Part shown: in pieces, positions 14,581 to 22,757 of the stretch
How positions within the stretch are numbered: the first letter of the stretch is position 1
Layout: each line of letters opens with the position of its first letter
Source: Flavobacteriaceae bacterium
Lineage (GTDB): Bacteria; Bacteroidota; Bacteroidia; Flavobacteriales; Weeksellaceae
NCBI GenBank assembly: GCA_031277475.1
Contig: JAITMJ010000004.1
Span: 1-37,136 of the forward strand
DNA: 37,136 nucleotides
Direction of reading: 5' to 3'
Position numbers and translations under genes: made by a program
Notes under the pieces: model-generated
What the model saw: the letters and a program-made list of their open reading frames with translations, nothing else
Told to the model about the DNA's origin: nothing
Databases searched by the model: none

Positions 14581-16128
14581 ATGAAGAAAGAACTCATCAT
14601 ATCTCATGAAGGCGAGCGTACTAAAATCGCACTGCTCGAAGACGGAATCCTTTTTGAACTTCACGAAGAGGAAGACAAAAAAAAATTCGCAGTAGGAGAT
14701 TTGTTTATAGGAAAAGTGCGAAAACTGGCACTGAATCTCAATTCGGCATTCGTGAATATCGGCTACGAAAAAGATGCTTTTTTGCATTATCAAGATATGG
14801 GTCCGGATTTTTTGAGTTATAAAAAATTCCTAAAAGACACACTTTCAAAAAAAATAAAAACCCCGAGCCTGAATAATTTTGAAATTCAGACGGAAATCCA
14901 TAAACACGGAACCATCGACAAAATTTTGGCGAAAGACGACCTCGTTTTGCTCCAAATTACCAAAGAACCGATTTCCTCAAAAGGTCCCAGAATTTCCACA
15001 CAAATATCTCTGACAGGCAGATTTCTCGTTTTGATTCCTTTCGACGACAAAGTTTCGATTTCAAAAAAAATAAAAACATCCGAAGAAAAAACGCGGCTCC
15101 GAACTTTAATTGAAAGCATCAAACCGAGCGGTTTCGGCGTGATTATCAGAACCGTAGCCGAAAATAAAAAAGTGGCGGAACTGCACAACGATATGAATTC
15201 CCTCGTTCAAAAATGGGAAGATACGTTTAAAAATATTCAAAAAGGAAAAATTCCGAGCAAAGTTCAAAGTGAGGACGACAAAGCCTCCGCGATTTTGCGA
15301 GACAATTTTAATCAAGATTTTGTAAGCATCATTTCGGACGACGAGCAAATGGTTCGTGAAATGCGCAGTTACCTCGAAGTCATCGCGCCGGAAAGAAAAG
15401 ACATCGTTCGGTCTTACAAATCGCACATTCCGCTGATGGAATATTACAACGTGGAAAAACAACTGAAACACAGTTTCGGAAAATTCGTGAATATTCCAAG
15501 TTCCAAAGGTGCTTATCTCGTGATTGAGCACACGGAAGCACTCCATGTAATCGATGTCAATTCCGGACCCGGCGTTTCCTCGGCTGCCGGAAACAGAGAA
15601 CACGGATTGAACGTGAACAAAATGGCAGCAACTGAAATTGCGCGCCAACTGCGGCTTCGAGATATGGGCGGAATTATTGTAATTGATTTTATTGATATGA
15701 CCAACGCCGAACATCGCCGCACGCTATACGAACATTTTCGTGAAGAAATGAGCCGCGACAAAGCGAAACACAAAATTCTGCCTCCCAGCAAATTCGGTTT
15801 GATTCAAATTACGCGGCAGCGCGTTCGCCCCGAAAAAAAGATAGAAAACGAAGAAAATCCGAACATCGGCGGCGAAAGTTTTGCACCTGTGGTTGTGGTC
15901 GAAAGAATGGACGAAGCCATCCGAAATATTATGCAAAAAGAAAAAGGAAAACTTTTCCTTCACGTTCATCCTTTCGTGCAGGCGTATCTCACAAAAGGCG
16001 TGAAAAGCGTCCGTATGAATTGGTTTCTGAAATACAAAAAATGGATTTCCATCATCCCGAGAGACAGTTTTAAATATCTGGAATTTCGCCTCTACAACGA
16101 GAAAAAAGAGGAATTGCCGATGAATTGA
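14581..16128 (+). CDS. rng: Ribonuclease G/E family protein
   Basis: 515 residues, the usual length of flavobacterial RNase G/E. An S1 RNA-binding domain (about residues 37-130) begins at GDLFIGKVRKLALNLNSAFV. The catalytic DNase I-like region includes HVIDVNSGPGVS (about 321-332) and IIVIDFIDM (about 364-372), which hold the two metal-binding aspartates. The enzyme cuts single-stranded AU-rich RNA in rRNA maturation and mRNA decay. The C-x-x-C zinc-link motif expected shortly after the catalytic part is absent: the sequence from RQRVRPEKKIENEENP onward contains no cysteine pair. That may be normal for this group, but it bears on how the enzyme forms oligomers. Confidence 0.93.
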   Translation: MKKELIISHEGERTKIALLEDGILFELHEEEDKKKFAVGDLFIGKVRKLALNLNSAFVNIGYEKDAFLHYQDMGPDFLSYKKFLKDTLSKKIKTPSLNNFEIQTEIHKHGTIDKILAKDDLVLLQITKEPISSKGPRISTQISLTGRFLVLIPFDDKVSISKKIKTSEEKTRLRTLIESIKPSGFGVIIRTVAENKKVAELHNDMNSLVQKWEDTFKNIQKGKIPSKVQSEDDKASAILRDNFNQDFVSIISDDEQMVREMRSYLEVIAPERKDIVRSYKSHIPLMEYYNVEKQLKHSFGKFVNIPSSKGAYLVIEHTEALHVIDVNSGPGVSSAAGNREHGLNVNKMAATEIARQLRLRDMGGIIVIDFIDMTNAEHRRTLYEHFREEMSRDKAKHKILPPSKFGLIQITRQRVRPEKKIENEENPNIGGESFAPVVVVERMDEAIRNIMQKEKGKLFLHVHPFVQAYLTKGVKSVRMNWFLKYKKWISIIPRDSFKYLEFRLYNEKKEELPMN

Positions 16129-16136
16129 TAATGTGG

Positions 16137-16150
16137 TAATTTGAAAATTT
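16137..16150 (+). repeat. TAATTTGAAAATTT phrase, copy 1
   Basis: The same 14 bases occur at 26953-26966 in another intergenic gap. Here they are followed by a related GGTTTGAAAATG phrase. This looks like a low-complexity intergenic repeat. Confidence 0.4.
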
Positions 16151-16184
16151 GTTGGTTTGAAAATGAGATTACAAATGTTGGAAA

Positions 16185-16479
16185 ATGAAAAAAAATCTCA
16201 TAATATTATATCTTTCTTTTTTATGCAGTTCTTGTTTACCTATACTTTTATTTTCTAAAGGAAAAATGGGAAAATGGCGTGTGCCGTCCTAAAAATTACA
16301 ACTTTAGAATTTTAAAAACGCCTTTTGAAGAAACGAATAAATTGGTTTTTAATAAAATTTATACCCGAAATAATGCTTATAAAAAAGGTATAGGATTTTA
16401 TAGCGACGGAAGGTTAATTTCAATTGACAATTACAACCAGACCATTCAAAATTATGACTCATTAAGCGAAGAAAATTAA
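16185..16479 (+). pseudogene. Small lipoprotein gene broken by a frameshift
   Basis: From ATG 16185 the frame reads MKKNLIILYLSFLCSSCLPI, a lipoprotein signal with Cys at the end of a lipobox-like L-C-S-S-C, then stops at 16292. Shifting by one base near the A-run at 16262-16266 continues as KWENGVCRPKNYNFRILKTP and runs to TAA 16479 with the ending N-Y-D-S-L-S-E-E-N. The joined product is about 97 residues. One extra A in the run explains the break, so it could be a mutation or a homopolymer sequencing error. No family recognised. Confidence 0.55.
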
Positions 16480-16529
16480 TGGTTAATAAAAGTTGATTAG
16501 AATAATTTGAAGCCGAAACTCTCTATCAC

Positions 16530-19500
16530 TCACAAATAGACCACCTCCGTTTTCGCCACTTTTTTTCCGAGTTTTTCCAGCGCATTTTTATAGTTTTCCA
16601 CTTGTTTTTCGTGTTTTGGATTTTCTTCGCCGGTTTTGAAATCTATAATGGTGAAGCCGTTTTCCGTTTCAATAATTCGGTCGGGGCGATACAAAAAAGT
16701 TTCTCCGTTTTCGGAAATCATCAAATCGCGTTCGTTCATTATTTTCGCATTTTCGGAAAAATATTCCGAATATTTCGGGTTGGAAACGATGCCGATAATT
16801 CTCTCGGAAATCGTTTGTTTTTCGGAGTTTGTGATGTTTCCGTTCAAAACGTAGGAATCCAAAACGCGGCTGATGTCTTTTGCCGAATTTATTTTCGATA
16901 AAACCTCGTGTGTGAAAATTCCCGTGCGCACTTTTTCGTTCCGCGACTGATAATTTTTGGAAGGCGTTGCGATTTTTATTGAAGTTTTGGCTGTTGTATT
17001 TTTTTGTAAATCAATGCTTTGCGTGTGGAAATTTTCTTTTTTATGCCGGTTTTGTTTACGCAAAATTTGCTCATCGGTTTCAAAAACATCGAAAGAATCC
17101 GGTTTTTCTTCATGATTGGAATTGAATTTTTCGTTGCGAATTTTTTCCGCAAACTCAAAAATTTCCAAATTGTTGGCAGACTTATTCGGTTTTTCGAGGT
17201 AAAAAAACATTTGTTCCACCGCCCGCGTGGTCGCCACATAAAGCAAACAAAAGCGGTCAATTTTGTTTCGATAGGTATTTTCTCGGTTAAAATTCTGCAT
17301 TTCTTCGTCGTAGTTTTCGAGTTTTCTATCAAACGGCGAAATATTTACAACGCCCAAATTTTCTTCGTTTGCGGGAATCCAGCCGGTAAATTTTCCGTCT
17401 TTATTTTCATTTTCCATCGGCAAAAAAACTACGGGAAATTCCAGACCTTTCGCTTTATGAATCGTCATAATTTGCACAGCGTCAATGTTTTTCGAAGTTT
17501 GAATACTTGTGTTTCCGCCTTCTTCGTCCCAATATTTCAGGAAATCTTTTAATGTAAATCCGGGGTTTCGGCTAAAATTATAAAGCAGTTCCAGAAAATT
17601 CAGCAAAAAATCGGTTTCTTTGTGTTCCACCGAAAATTCTCGAACAAAATATTCTGTAAAATTGTAGAGGTTGATCATCGGAATATCCGTTTGTTTCAAG
17701 TTTAAATCGTATTTTTTTCGGATAAAATTTTTGATTTCGGCGGTTTCTTTTTGGTCTAAAATTTCCATCATTTCGGCGGAAAAATCCTGCATTTTTATTC
17801 GCTCCGAAACGTTTAGATGATACATCATTTTCACCAAAAACGCTGTATTTTTCGGATTTAATTCCCATTTTAGAAATTCCGTAACGGCAAGAATTGTAGA
17901 GGAAAGATTCAGCGTCAGACCTTTTTCGGAAATGGTTTTGACGGGAACGAGATTTCCACCGTAATTCACTTTCATATTTCCCAAAAGTGCGGAATAGCCG
18001 TAGATTTCGGTGTTTCCTCTGCAAAGAATTGTGATGTCCGAAAATTTAAAACCGTGGTCCAAACAATTTTGGATATCGTCCCGCATTTTTTCGGCGATTT
18101 CCGTATGCAAAATTTCTTTGGTCGAATTTTCAATAAAATTAATGCGAACGCGCCCCGGATTTTCGGATTTTGCGTTTTGTTGAGAGCCTTTCCCGAAAAT
18201 ATCTTTAAAATCATCATTCAAATTTCCGGTTTCCGATAAAAATTTATAAAAATCGTTATTAAATTTCACGATATTTTTCGCGCTTCGCCAATTATTTTCG
18301 AGGTTTTCCACGTTTGCTTTCACCGGAATTTCTTCTTTGCCGCGAATGATGTCGAGCATCATTTGGCTGTCGCCGCCGCGAAATCTGTAAATACTTTGTT
18401 TGGGATCGCCGACGAGCGTAAAACTCATATCTTTCGAGGAAATGGTGTGATTGCGGAGCGGCAGAAAATTTTTCCATTGAAGTTGCGAAGTGTCTTGAAA
18501 TTCATCAAAAAAATAATGCGAAAATTGCGTTCCGATTTTTTCATAAATGAATGCAGACGGCTCTTGGCTGAGGTTTTCGTGAATCATCACATTGAATTTC
18601 GGAAGCAAAACCAAATCGTTTTCTTCTTCAATTTCGGCGAGTTTGTCTTGAATTTCTTTGTTCACTTTCAGCGGAAGCAAAGCGGCGAGAATTTTTTCTT
18701 TTTTTTGCGAAAGAATGTGGTTTGAAATGAGTTTTTGTCGCGTTTCAATCAGGTAATTCAGGATTTCGGAAATCTCGGAATTTTTGTGTTTTGCGGTGGA
18801 CGAAGTGCCTTTTAGGAAATTTTCCATCGCCGATATTTCGTTTTCGGGAAGCGGAAAATTTTCTCTTTCTTTCCGGAAATATTTGTCGGTTTCAAAGAAA
18901 AATTTTGCGATACTTCTTTGGTTTCCGCCTGCAAAATCGGAGATATCCAAGTTTTTTTCGTCTAAAATTTTCAGGATATTTTTTGTGATTTCGGCGGATT
19001 CTTTTTTCAAATTTCTGATTTCATTTCGCAGTTTTTGTTTGGTATTTTCATAAACATTCCAATCGAAATTTTTGTTTTCATTAAGGTGAAAATAATGTTT
19101 GTCTTGAACGAACTCTTTTGCGGAATTATAAAGCGTTTGGTTCAAAGAAATGCGTTCATCATTATCTAAACTATAGTTCACGAAATCCATAAAAGCGTCT
19201 GAAATTTGTGCATTTTCGCCGATTTCATCGAGCATTTTGTCCACCGCTTCCATCAAAAAAGGTTCGGCTTGAATTTCGAGATTGAAATTTTGCGCCAATC
19301 CCAATTCGTGGGTAAAACTGTGCACCAATTTCGAGTTGAATTTATCAATAGTTCCGATGTTCAGCGTGGAATATCGGTGCAAAATATAATCTAAAATTTG
19401 CTTTGAACGGCGGTGCAATTCTTCCAAAGAAATGTGGATATTTTCTTGGTCTAATTTTTCTTTAATATTTTGTAAATCAGAGTTTTGAGTATAATTTTCC

Positions 19501-19700
19501 GATGAAAAATCTTTCAGCCAATTCAGAATTCGCTGTTTCATTTCGTTGGCGGCTTTGTTGGTAAAAGTGAGTGCCAAAATGTGTCGAATATTTTCCGGCT
19601 GATTTGGGAATTTCAGGCAAATCATCAGGAGTTTTTGCACCAAAGCATACGTTTTTCCCGAACCCGCCGATGCGTTGATAACCGTGTATTGATGGGACAT
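16530..19700 (-). CDS. UvrD-family helicase with PD-(D/E)XK nuclease domain (AddA/RecB-like)
   Basis: 1056 residues. Walker A ASAGSGKTYALV lies at residues 10-21 and motif Ia ALTFTNKAANEMKQR at about 43-57. Motif II is F-D-E-F-Q-D-T-S-Q-L-Q-W and motif III GDPKQSIYRFRGGD; HKAKGLEFPVVFLP and the motif VI LLYVATTRAVEQ follow later. The last about 130 residues form a nuclease domain: YRPDRIIE, then FTIIDFKTGEENPKHEKQV, giving the D...D-x-K triad and a Q-x-x-x-Y helix. This is the layout of AddA-like enzymes, which with an AddB-like partner process double-strand ends for recombination repair. No partner gene is in the window. Length and motifs are intact. Confidence 0.9.
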   Translation of the reverse strand: MSHQYTVINASAGSGKTYALVQKLLMICLKFPNQPENIRHILALTFTNKAANEMKQRILNWLKDFSSENYTQNSDLQNIKEKLDQENIHISLEELHRRSKQILDYILHRYSTLNIGTIDKFNSKLVHSFTHELGLAQNFNLEIQAEPFLMEAVDKMLDEIGENAQISDAFMDFVNYSLDNDERISLNQTLYNSAKEFVQDKHYFHLNENKNFDWNVYENTKQKLRNEIRNLKKESAEITKNILKILDEKNLDISDFAGGNQRSIAKFFFETDKYFRKERENFPLPENEISAMENFLKGTSSTAKHKNSEISEILNYLIETRQKLISNHILSQKKEKILAALLPLKVNKEIQDKLAEIEEENDLVLLPKFNVMIHENLSQEPSAFIYEKIGTQFSHYFFDEFQDTSQLQWKNFLPLRNHTISSKDMSFTLVGDPKQSIYRFRGGDSQMMLDIIRGKEEIPVKANVENLENNWRSAKNIVKFNNDFYKFLSETGNLNDDFKDIFGKGSQQNAKSENPGRVRINFIENSTKEILHTEIAEKMRDDIQNCLDHGFKFSDITILCRGNTEIYGYSALLGNMKVNYGGNLVPVKTISEKGLTLNLSSTILAVTEFLKWELNPKNTAFLVKMMYHLNVSERIKMQDFSAEMMEILDQKETAEIKNFIRKKYDLNLKQTDIPMINLYNFTEYFVREFSVEHKETDFLLNFLELLYNFSRNPGFTLKDFLKYWDEEGGNTSIQTSKNIDAVQIMTIHKAKGLEFPVVFLPMENENKDGKFTGWIPANEENLGVVNISPFDRKLENYDEEMQNFNRENTYRNKIDRFCLLYVATTRAVEQMFFYLEKPNKSANNLEIFEFAEKIRNEKFNSNHEEKPDSFDVFETDEQILRKQNRHKKENFHTQSIDLQKNTTAKTSIKIATPSKNYQSRNEKVRTGIFTHEVLSKINSAKDISRVLDSYVLNGNITNSEKQTISERIIGIVSNPKYSEYFSENAKIMNERDLMISENGETFLYRPDRIIETENGFTIIDFKTGEENPKHEKQVENYKNALEKLGKKVAKTEVVYL

Positions 19701-19791
19701 TTCATAAAAAATATTCCTGCAATTTACGGAAAATCAGACAATTTCAAGATTGATTTTAATCGTAAATTTTACATTTATATCCAAAAACCTG

Positions 19792-21903
19792 CTACCTAAA
19801 AAACACCGAAATCCCAAACATAAAATTGGTTCCGGCTTGCGAAAAATAATACGGCGAAAGGTCGGCTACAAATCCATTGTTCACATACTTTTTATTGAAA
19901 ATATTGTTTAAAAGAAATTTGAAATCCACAGCGGTTTTGGCGAAATTTAAAGAATATTTTGCATTAAAATCCGTAAGAAAATACGGCTGAAGTTTCAAAG
20001 CCGGATTGTTCGTATTGTCCAAAAATTGGCTTCCAACGTATTGATTCTGAATGCCAAAACTAAAATTTTTGTTCGGATTAAATTGAATTAAAACGTTCCC
20101 AAGAATATTCGGCGAAAAAGAAATCGGCGTGTTTCCGAGATTTTCGATTCCGCCGGAAGTTTCGTTTTTAAAATTTTTATTTTGATTTTCACTTAGCGTA
20201 AAATTCCCCGAAACATTCCATTTTTTGGAGATTTTTGCCATCGCCGAAACCTCCAAACCGAGCCGATAACTTTTCCCGGAATTGGCACGAATCGCCTCGC
20301 CGATAGAATTGATTTGCCCGCTCAAAACCAATTGATTTTCGTAATTCATAAAATACACATTCGCCGCCCACAGAAAATTTCCGAGAGATTTTTCAATTCC
20401 TGCCTCGAAATCGTGAAGTTTTTCCGGCTTGGTTTCGGGGTTTGCAAAAAGGTCGTCTCGGTTCGGCTCGCGTTGTGCGTGTGCGTAGGAAAAGAAAATT
20501 TTTCCGGAATTGATTTTAAAATTAATTCCCGCTTTCGGATTGAAAAACAGCCAATTTTCCTTTAAATTCACGCCTTCATCATCGCCTTGCAAAATTATTT
20601 TTGTGGAATAATCTATATTTCTAAGTTGCAAATCGCCAAAAAATTCAAAATCGTTCAGTTTAAAAATCGCTTTTGCAAAACCCGAAATTTCGTTTTTCAG
20701 AGAGCGGTTTCTGTAGTATTCGTGCCGATTAATTTCAGGAAAAAAAACGCCGGAAACATCTCCGAAATGCCTCCCGAAATATTGATTGGCGACTGCCCCG
20801 AAATTAAAATCCCAATTTCCTGATTTCCCGAAAAGTGTAGAAATAAAGCCGTAGAAATCGTTGTCCAACCATTTTTTCCGAATGAAATCCGATGCCGTTT
20901 CGCCGCCGAAATCGGGCAAATTGTAAGTGGAAAATGCTTCGCCTTGTTTGTAGTTTTCGTAGAAACCTTTCCCTTTCGTATAGTGAAACGTGGTTTCGAG
21001 ATTCCAATTTTCATTAAATTTTTGATTCCATAAAAATTGATAATGATTTTGCCGATAATCATCAACTTCATTATCGTAAAAATCGACTATATTTTCCCAA
21101 TTTTCATCGAAAATTGCGCCGGAAATATTGAATTTCGGATCGGTTTCCCAAGTGTTTTTGTCGATGCCGTTCCAAGCCTGATACGTTTTTTCTTTTCCGC
21201 CGAAAATCAACAGCCGCAATTTGGTTTTATTTTCCTCGAACAAAGCCGTAAAATTGTAGGAATGAAGGTCGGAAAACGCGCGGTCAATATAGCCGTCCGA
21301 ATGAATTTTGGTGTATCTTCCCATCAGCGAAATTCGGTTTTTCCAGAATTTTCCGGAGCCGATTTCCGCCGAATATTTTGATGTGTTGAACGAGCCGTAG
21401 CTGTCGTCTGTTTGGATGTAAAATTTCTCGTCGGGATTTTTGGAAATCACGTTCACGCTTGCGCCAAAAGCCGAAACGCCGTTCGATGAAGTCCCGACTC
21501 CGCGCTGAATCACGATTTGCGAAGCCGAACTCGCAAGGTCGGGAACATCCGTAAAAAAAGTGCCTTGAGATTCGGAATCGTTGTACGGAACGCCGTTCAT
21601 CATCACATTTATGGAATTTCCGCCCACGCCTCGAATCCTAAAACCTGTGTATCCAACGCCGTTTCCTGCATCGGAAGTAGAAATTACGGAAATTTGATTT
21701 TTCAACAAAATCGGCAAATCCTGACCGAGATTTTTTCGGTCTAAATCTTTCGAAACATTGATGATTTCTTTGGCAACGGGAATTCGCCGCATAAATTTCA
21801 CTTCCTCAATCGGCGTGATTTGTTTTTCCTCGACGGAATCTTTTGCAATTTGTGCCGAAAACACAGCCGGACTCAAAAGTCCTAAAATAAAAAATCCTTT
21901 CAT
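19792..21903 (-). CDS. TonB-dependent outer-membrane receptor under TPP riboswitch control (probable thiamine importer)
   Basis: 703 residues with signal peptide MKGFFILGLLSPAVFSAQ. The plug domain (about residues 40-160) contains FRIRGVGGNSINVMMNGVPY and IVIQRGVGTSSNGVSAFGAS; a beta-barrel follows and ends in aromatic G-I-S-V-F-F-R. There is no N-terminal carboxypeptidase-like domain and no SusD partner, so it is of the small-nutrient type. The barrel brings its substrate into the periplasm using TonB energy. A TPP riboswitch in the leader implies repression when thiamine pyrophosphate is plentiful, and so thiamine or a thiamine precursor as substrate. No inner-membrane thiamine carrier is in the window. 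Confidence 0.92.
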   Translation of the reverse strand: MKGFFILGLLSPAVFSAQIAKDSVEEKQITPIEEVKFMRRIPVAKEIINVSKDLDRKNLGQDLPILLKNQISVISTSDAGNGVGYTGFRIRGVGGNSINVMMNGVPYNDSESQGTFFTDVPDLASSASQIVIQRGVGTSSNGVSAFGASVNVISKNPDEKFYIQTDDSYGSFNTSKYSAEIGSGKFWKNRISLMGRYTKIHSDGYIDRAFSDLHSYNFTALFEENKTKLRLLIFGGKEKTYQAWNGIDKNTWETDPKFNISGAIFDENWENIVDFYDNEVDDYRQNHYQFLWNQKFNENWNLETTFHYTKGKGFYENYKQGEAFSTYNLPDFGGETASDFIRKKWLDNDFYGFISTLFGKSGNWDFNFGAVANQYFGRHFGDVSGVFFPEINRHEYYRNRSLKNEISGFAKAIFKLNDFEFFGDLQLRNIDYSTKIILQGDDEGVNLKENWLFFNPKAGINFKINSGKIFFSYAHAQREPNRDDLFANPETKPEKLHDFEAGIEKSLGNFLWAANVYFMNYENQLVLSGQINSIGEAIRANSGKSYRLGLEVSAMAKISKKWNVSGNFTLSENQNKNFKNETSGGIENLGNTPISFSPNILGNVLIQFNPNKNFSFGIQNQYVGSQFLDNTNNPALKLQPYFLTDFNAKYSLNFAKTAVDFKFLLNNIFNKKYVNNGFVADLSPYYFSQAGTNFMFGISVFFR

Positions 21904-21921
21904 TTTCTTCCTCTCCCTAAA

Positions 21922-21942
21922 TCCCTCTCCAAAGGAGAGGGA
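21922..21942 (-). repeat. 9-bp perfect hairpin just before the receptor start codon
   Basis: TCCCTCTCC (21922-21930) and GGAGAGGGA (21934-21942) pair around a 3-base loop. Read on the minus strand, GGAGAGGGATTTAGGGAGAG and then GAAGAAA lead into the ATG at 21903, so the hairpin sits at the ribosome entry region. The phrase looks like a dispersed intergenic repeat. It could mask or expose the start. Confidence 0.5.
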
Positions 21943-21991
21943 CTTCGAGCGTTTTAATTTTTAAGTTATACTTATGTAAAATGTCGGAAAA

Positions 21992-22060
21992 TAAAAGGGG
22001 CTTTTTGGCTTCCCGATGAATCGGGATTTTGTCTGTACCTCGAATCTTGTAACTCGAAGT
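21992..22060 (-). promoter_or_regulatory. Expression platform of the TPP riboswitch
   Basis: Three complementarities link this stretch to the aptamer or to the start region (coordinates given on the plus strand). TTCGAGGT (22037-22044, minus reading) pairs exactly with ACCTCGAA inside the aptamer (22083-22090). ACTTCGAG (22053-22060) pairs exactly with CTCGAAGT near the gene start (21942-21949). CCCCTTTTA (21992-22000) pairs exactly with TAAAAGGGG at the aptamer 5' side (22122-22130). A local hairpin TCCCGA/TCGGGA lies between. Competing pairings of this kind are how such switches work; the direction of each is inference. Confidence 0.5.
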
Positions 22061-22131
22061 TTTCCCTAAACAGCATTACCTGTTCGAGGTTCATTGGGTA
22101 TAATCTCAGCTTTTTACGGCACCCCTTTTAA
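22061..22131 (-). ncRNA. TPP riboswitch aptamer (THI element)
   Basis: On the minus strand the conserved THI-element blocks appear in order: GGGGTGCC, then GCTGAGATTATACCC, then AATGAACCT, then CAGGTAATGCTGTTTAGGGA. These correspond to the pyrimidine-sensing CUGAGA bulge with its ACCC partner and to the pyrophosphate-side GAACCUG...UAAUGC...AGGGA. The aptamer lies 158 bases before the start of the TonB-dependent receptor on the same strand, with a -7 box right upstream. Binding of thiamine pyrophosphate should lower expression of that receptor. Confidence 0.88.
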
Positions 22132-22141
22132 TTTCTGCGGA

Positions 22142-22149
22142 CAAAGTTA
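22142..22149 (-). promoter_or_regulatory. -7 box (TAACTTTG) for the TPP riboswitch transcript
   Basis: A minus-strand TAnnTTTG match placed so that transcription would begin a few bases before the aptamer. This gives the receptor its own promoter, separate from the sigma-factor operon ending at 22180. Confidence 0.5.
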
Positions 22150-22179
22150 AATAAAATCTTTGGGAAAAAGTATCATTTT

Positions 22180-22749
22180 TTAGCGTTTTCTTTGCCTTAA
22201 AGATGAGGTTGCCGATTTGTCGTCTTTGTCGTGTTTTCTGTCCAATACTTTTTCACGAATTTTTCCTTCGGTTTGATACATTTGCAAAACCTGTTGAGGT
22301 GTCAAAATTTTCAGGAATTTTTCTGCGTAAAGTTTGCGATTCTCAATCAGTTGTTTTCCGAGTTCAAAACTTTCATTGAGTTCTTTTCGGGCTTCTTCGT
22401 CCGTCAAAGAATCGTAGTTTTCGCTTCTGTGAAATTGGTCTTTGATGTCCCGTTGTTTTTCCTGATATTCCGCATACAATCTCTTGAAATCGTCTTGTTT
22501 TTCTTGCGGAATTTGGAGTCCGGAAAGCATCATATCTTCACGAAATTCTCTCAAAAGTTTTGTTCGTTCTTCGGGAGACATTTTGCTGATGATTTCTTGC
22601 CTTTTTTCCGGCGACATATTTTTCCAATCATAGGTTTTTTTCTGCGGTGCAAGATTTTGCGGCACAAGACTTTGCGGAGGTTGTGCGGAAAGGTTTGCAA
22701 ATGCGAATATCGCTAAAAATAAAACTGCATTTTTTTTCATTTTTTTCAT
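22180..22749 (-). CDS. Spy/CpxP-like periplasmic protein of an ECF sigma-factor operon
   Basis: 189 residues with a signal peptide (about 1-22, ending in LSAQ). The rest is highly charged and helical. It contains NMSPEKRQEIISKMSPEERTK, the P-E-x-R pattern of Spy/CpxP-type and Bacteroidota 'sensor of ECF-type sigma factor' proteins, and ends with L-T-P-Q-Q-V-L-Q-M-Y, again typical. Such proteins are small periplasmic chaperone-like stress sensors. It is the third gene after the sigma and anti-sigma factors, 8 bases behind the latter. An alternative ATG three codons in is also possible. Confidence 0.75.
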   Translation of the reverse strand: MKKMKKNAVLFLAIFAFANLSAQPPQSLVPQNLAPQKKTYDWKNMSPEKRQEIISKMSPEERTKLLREFREDMMLSGLQIPQEKQDDFKRLYAEYQEKQRDIKDQFHRSENYDSLTDEEARKELNESFELGKQLIENRKLYAEKFLKILTPQQVLQMYQTEGKIREKVLDRKHDKDDKSATSSLRQRKR

Positions 22750-22757
22750 CGTTTTTT

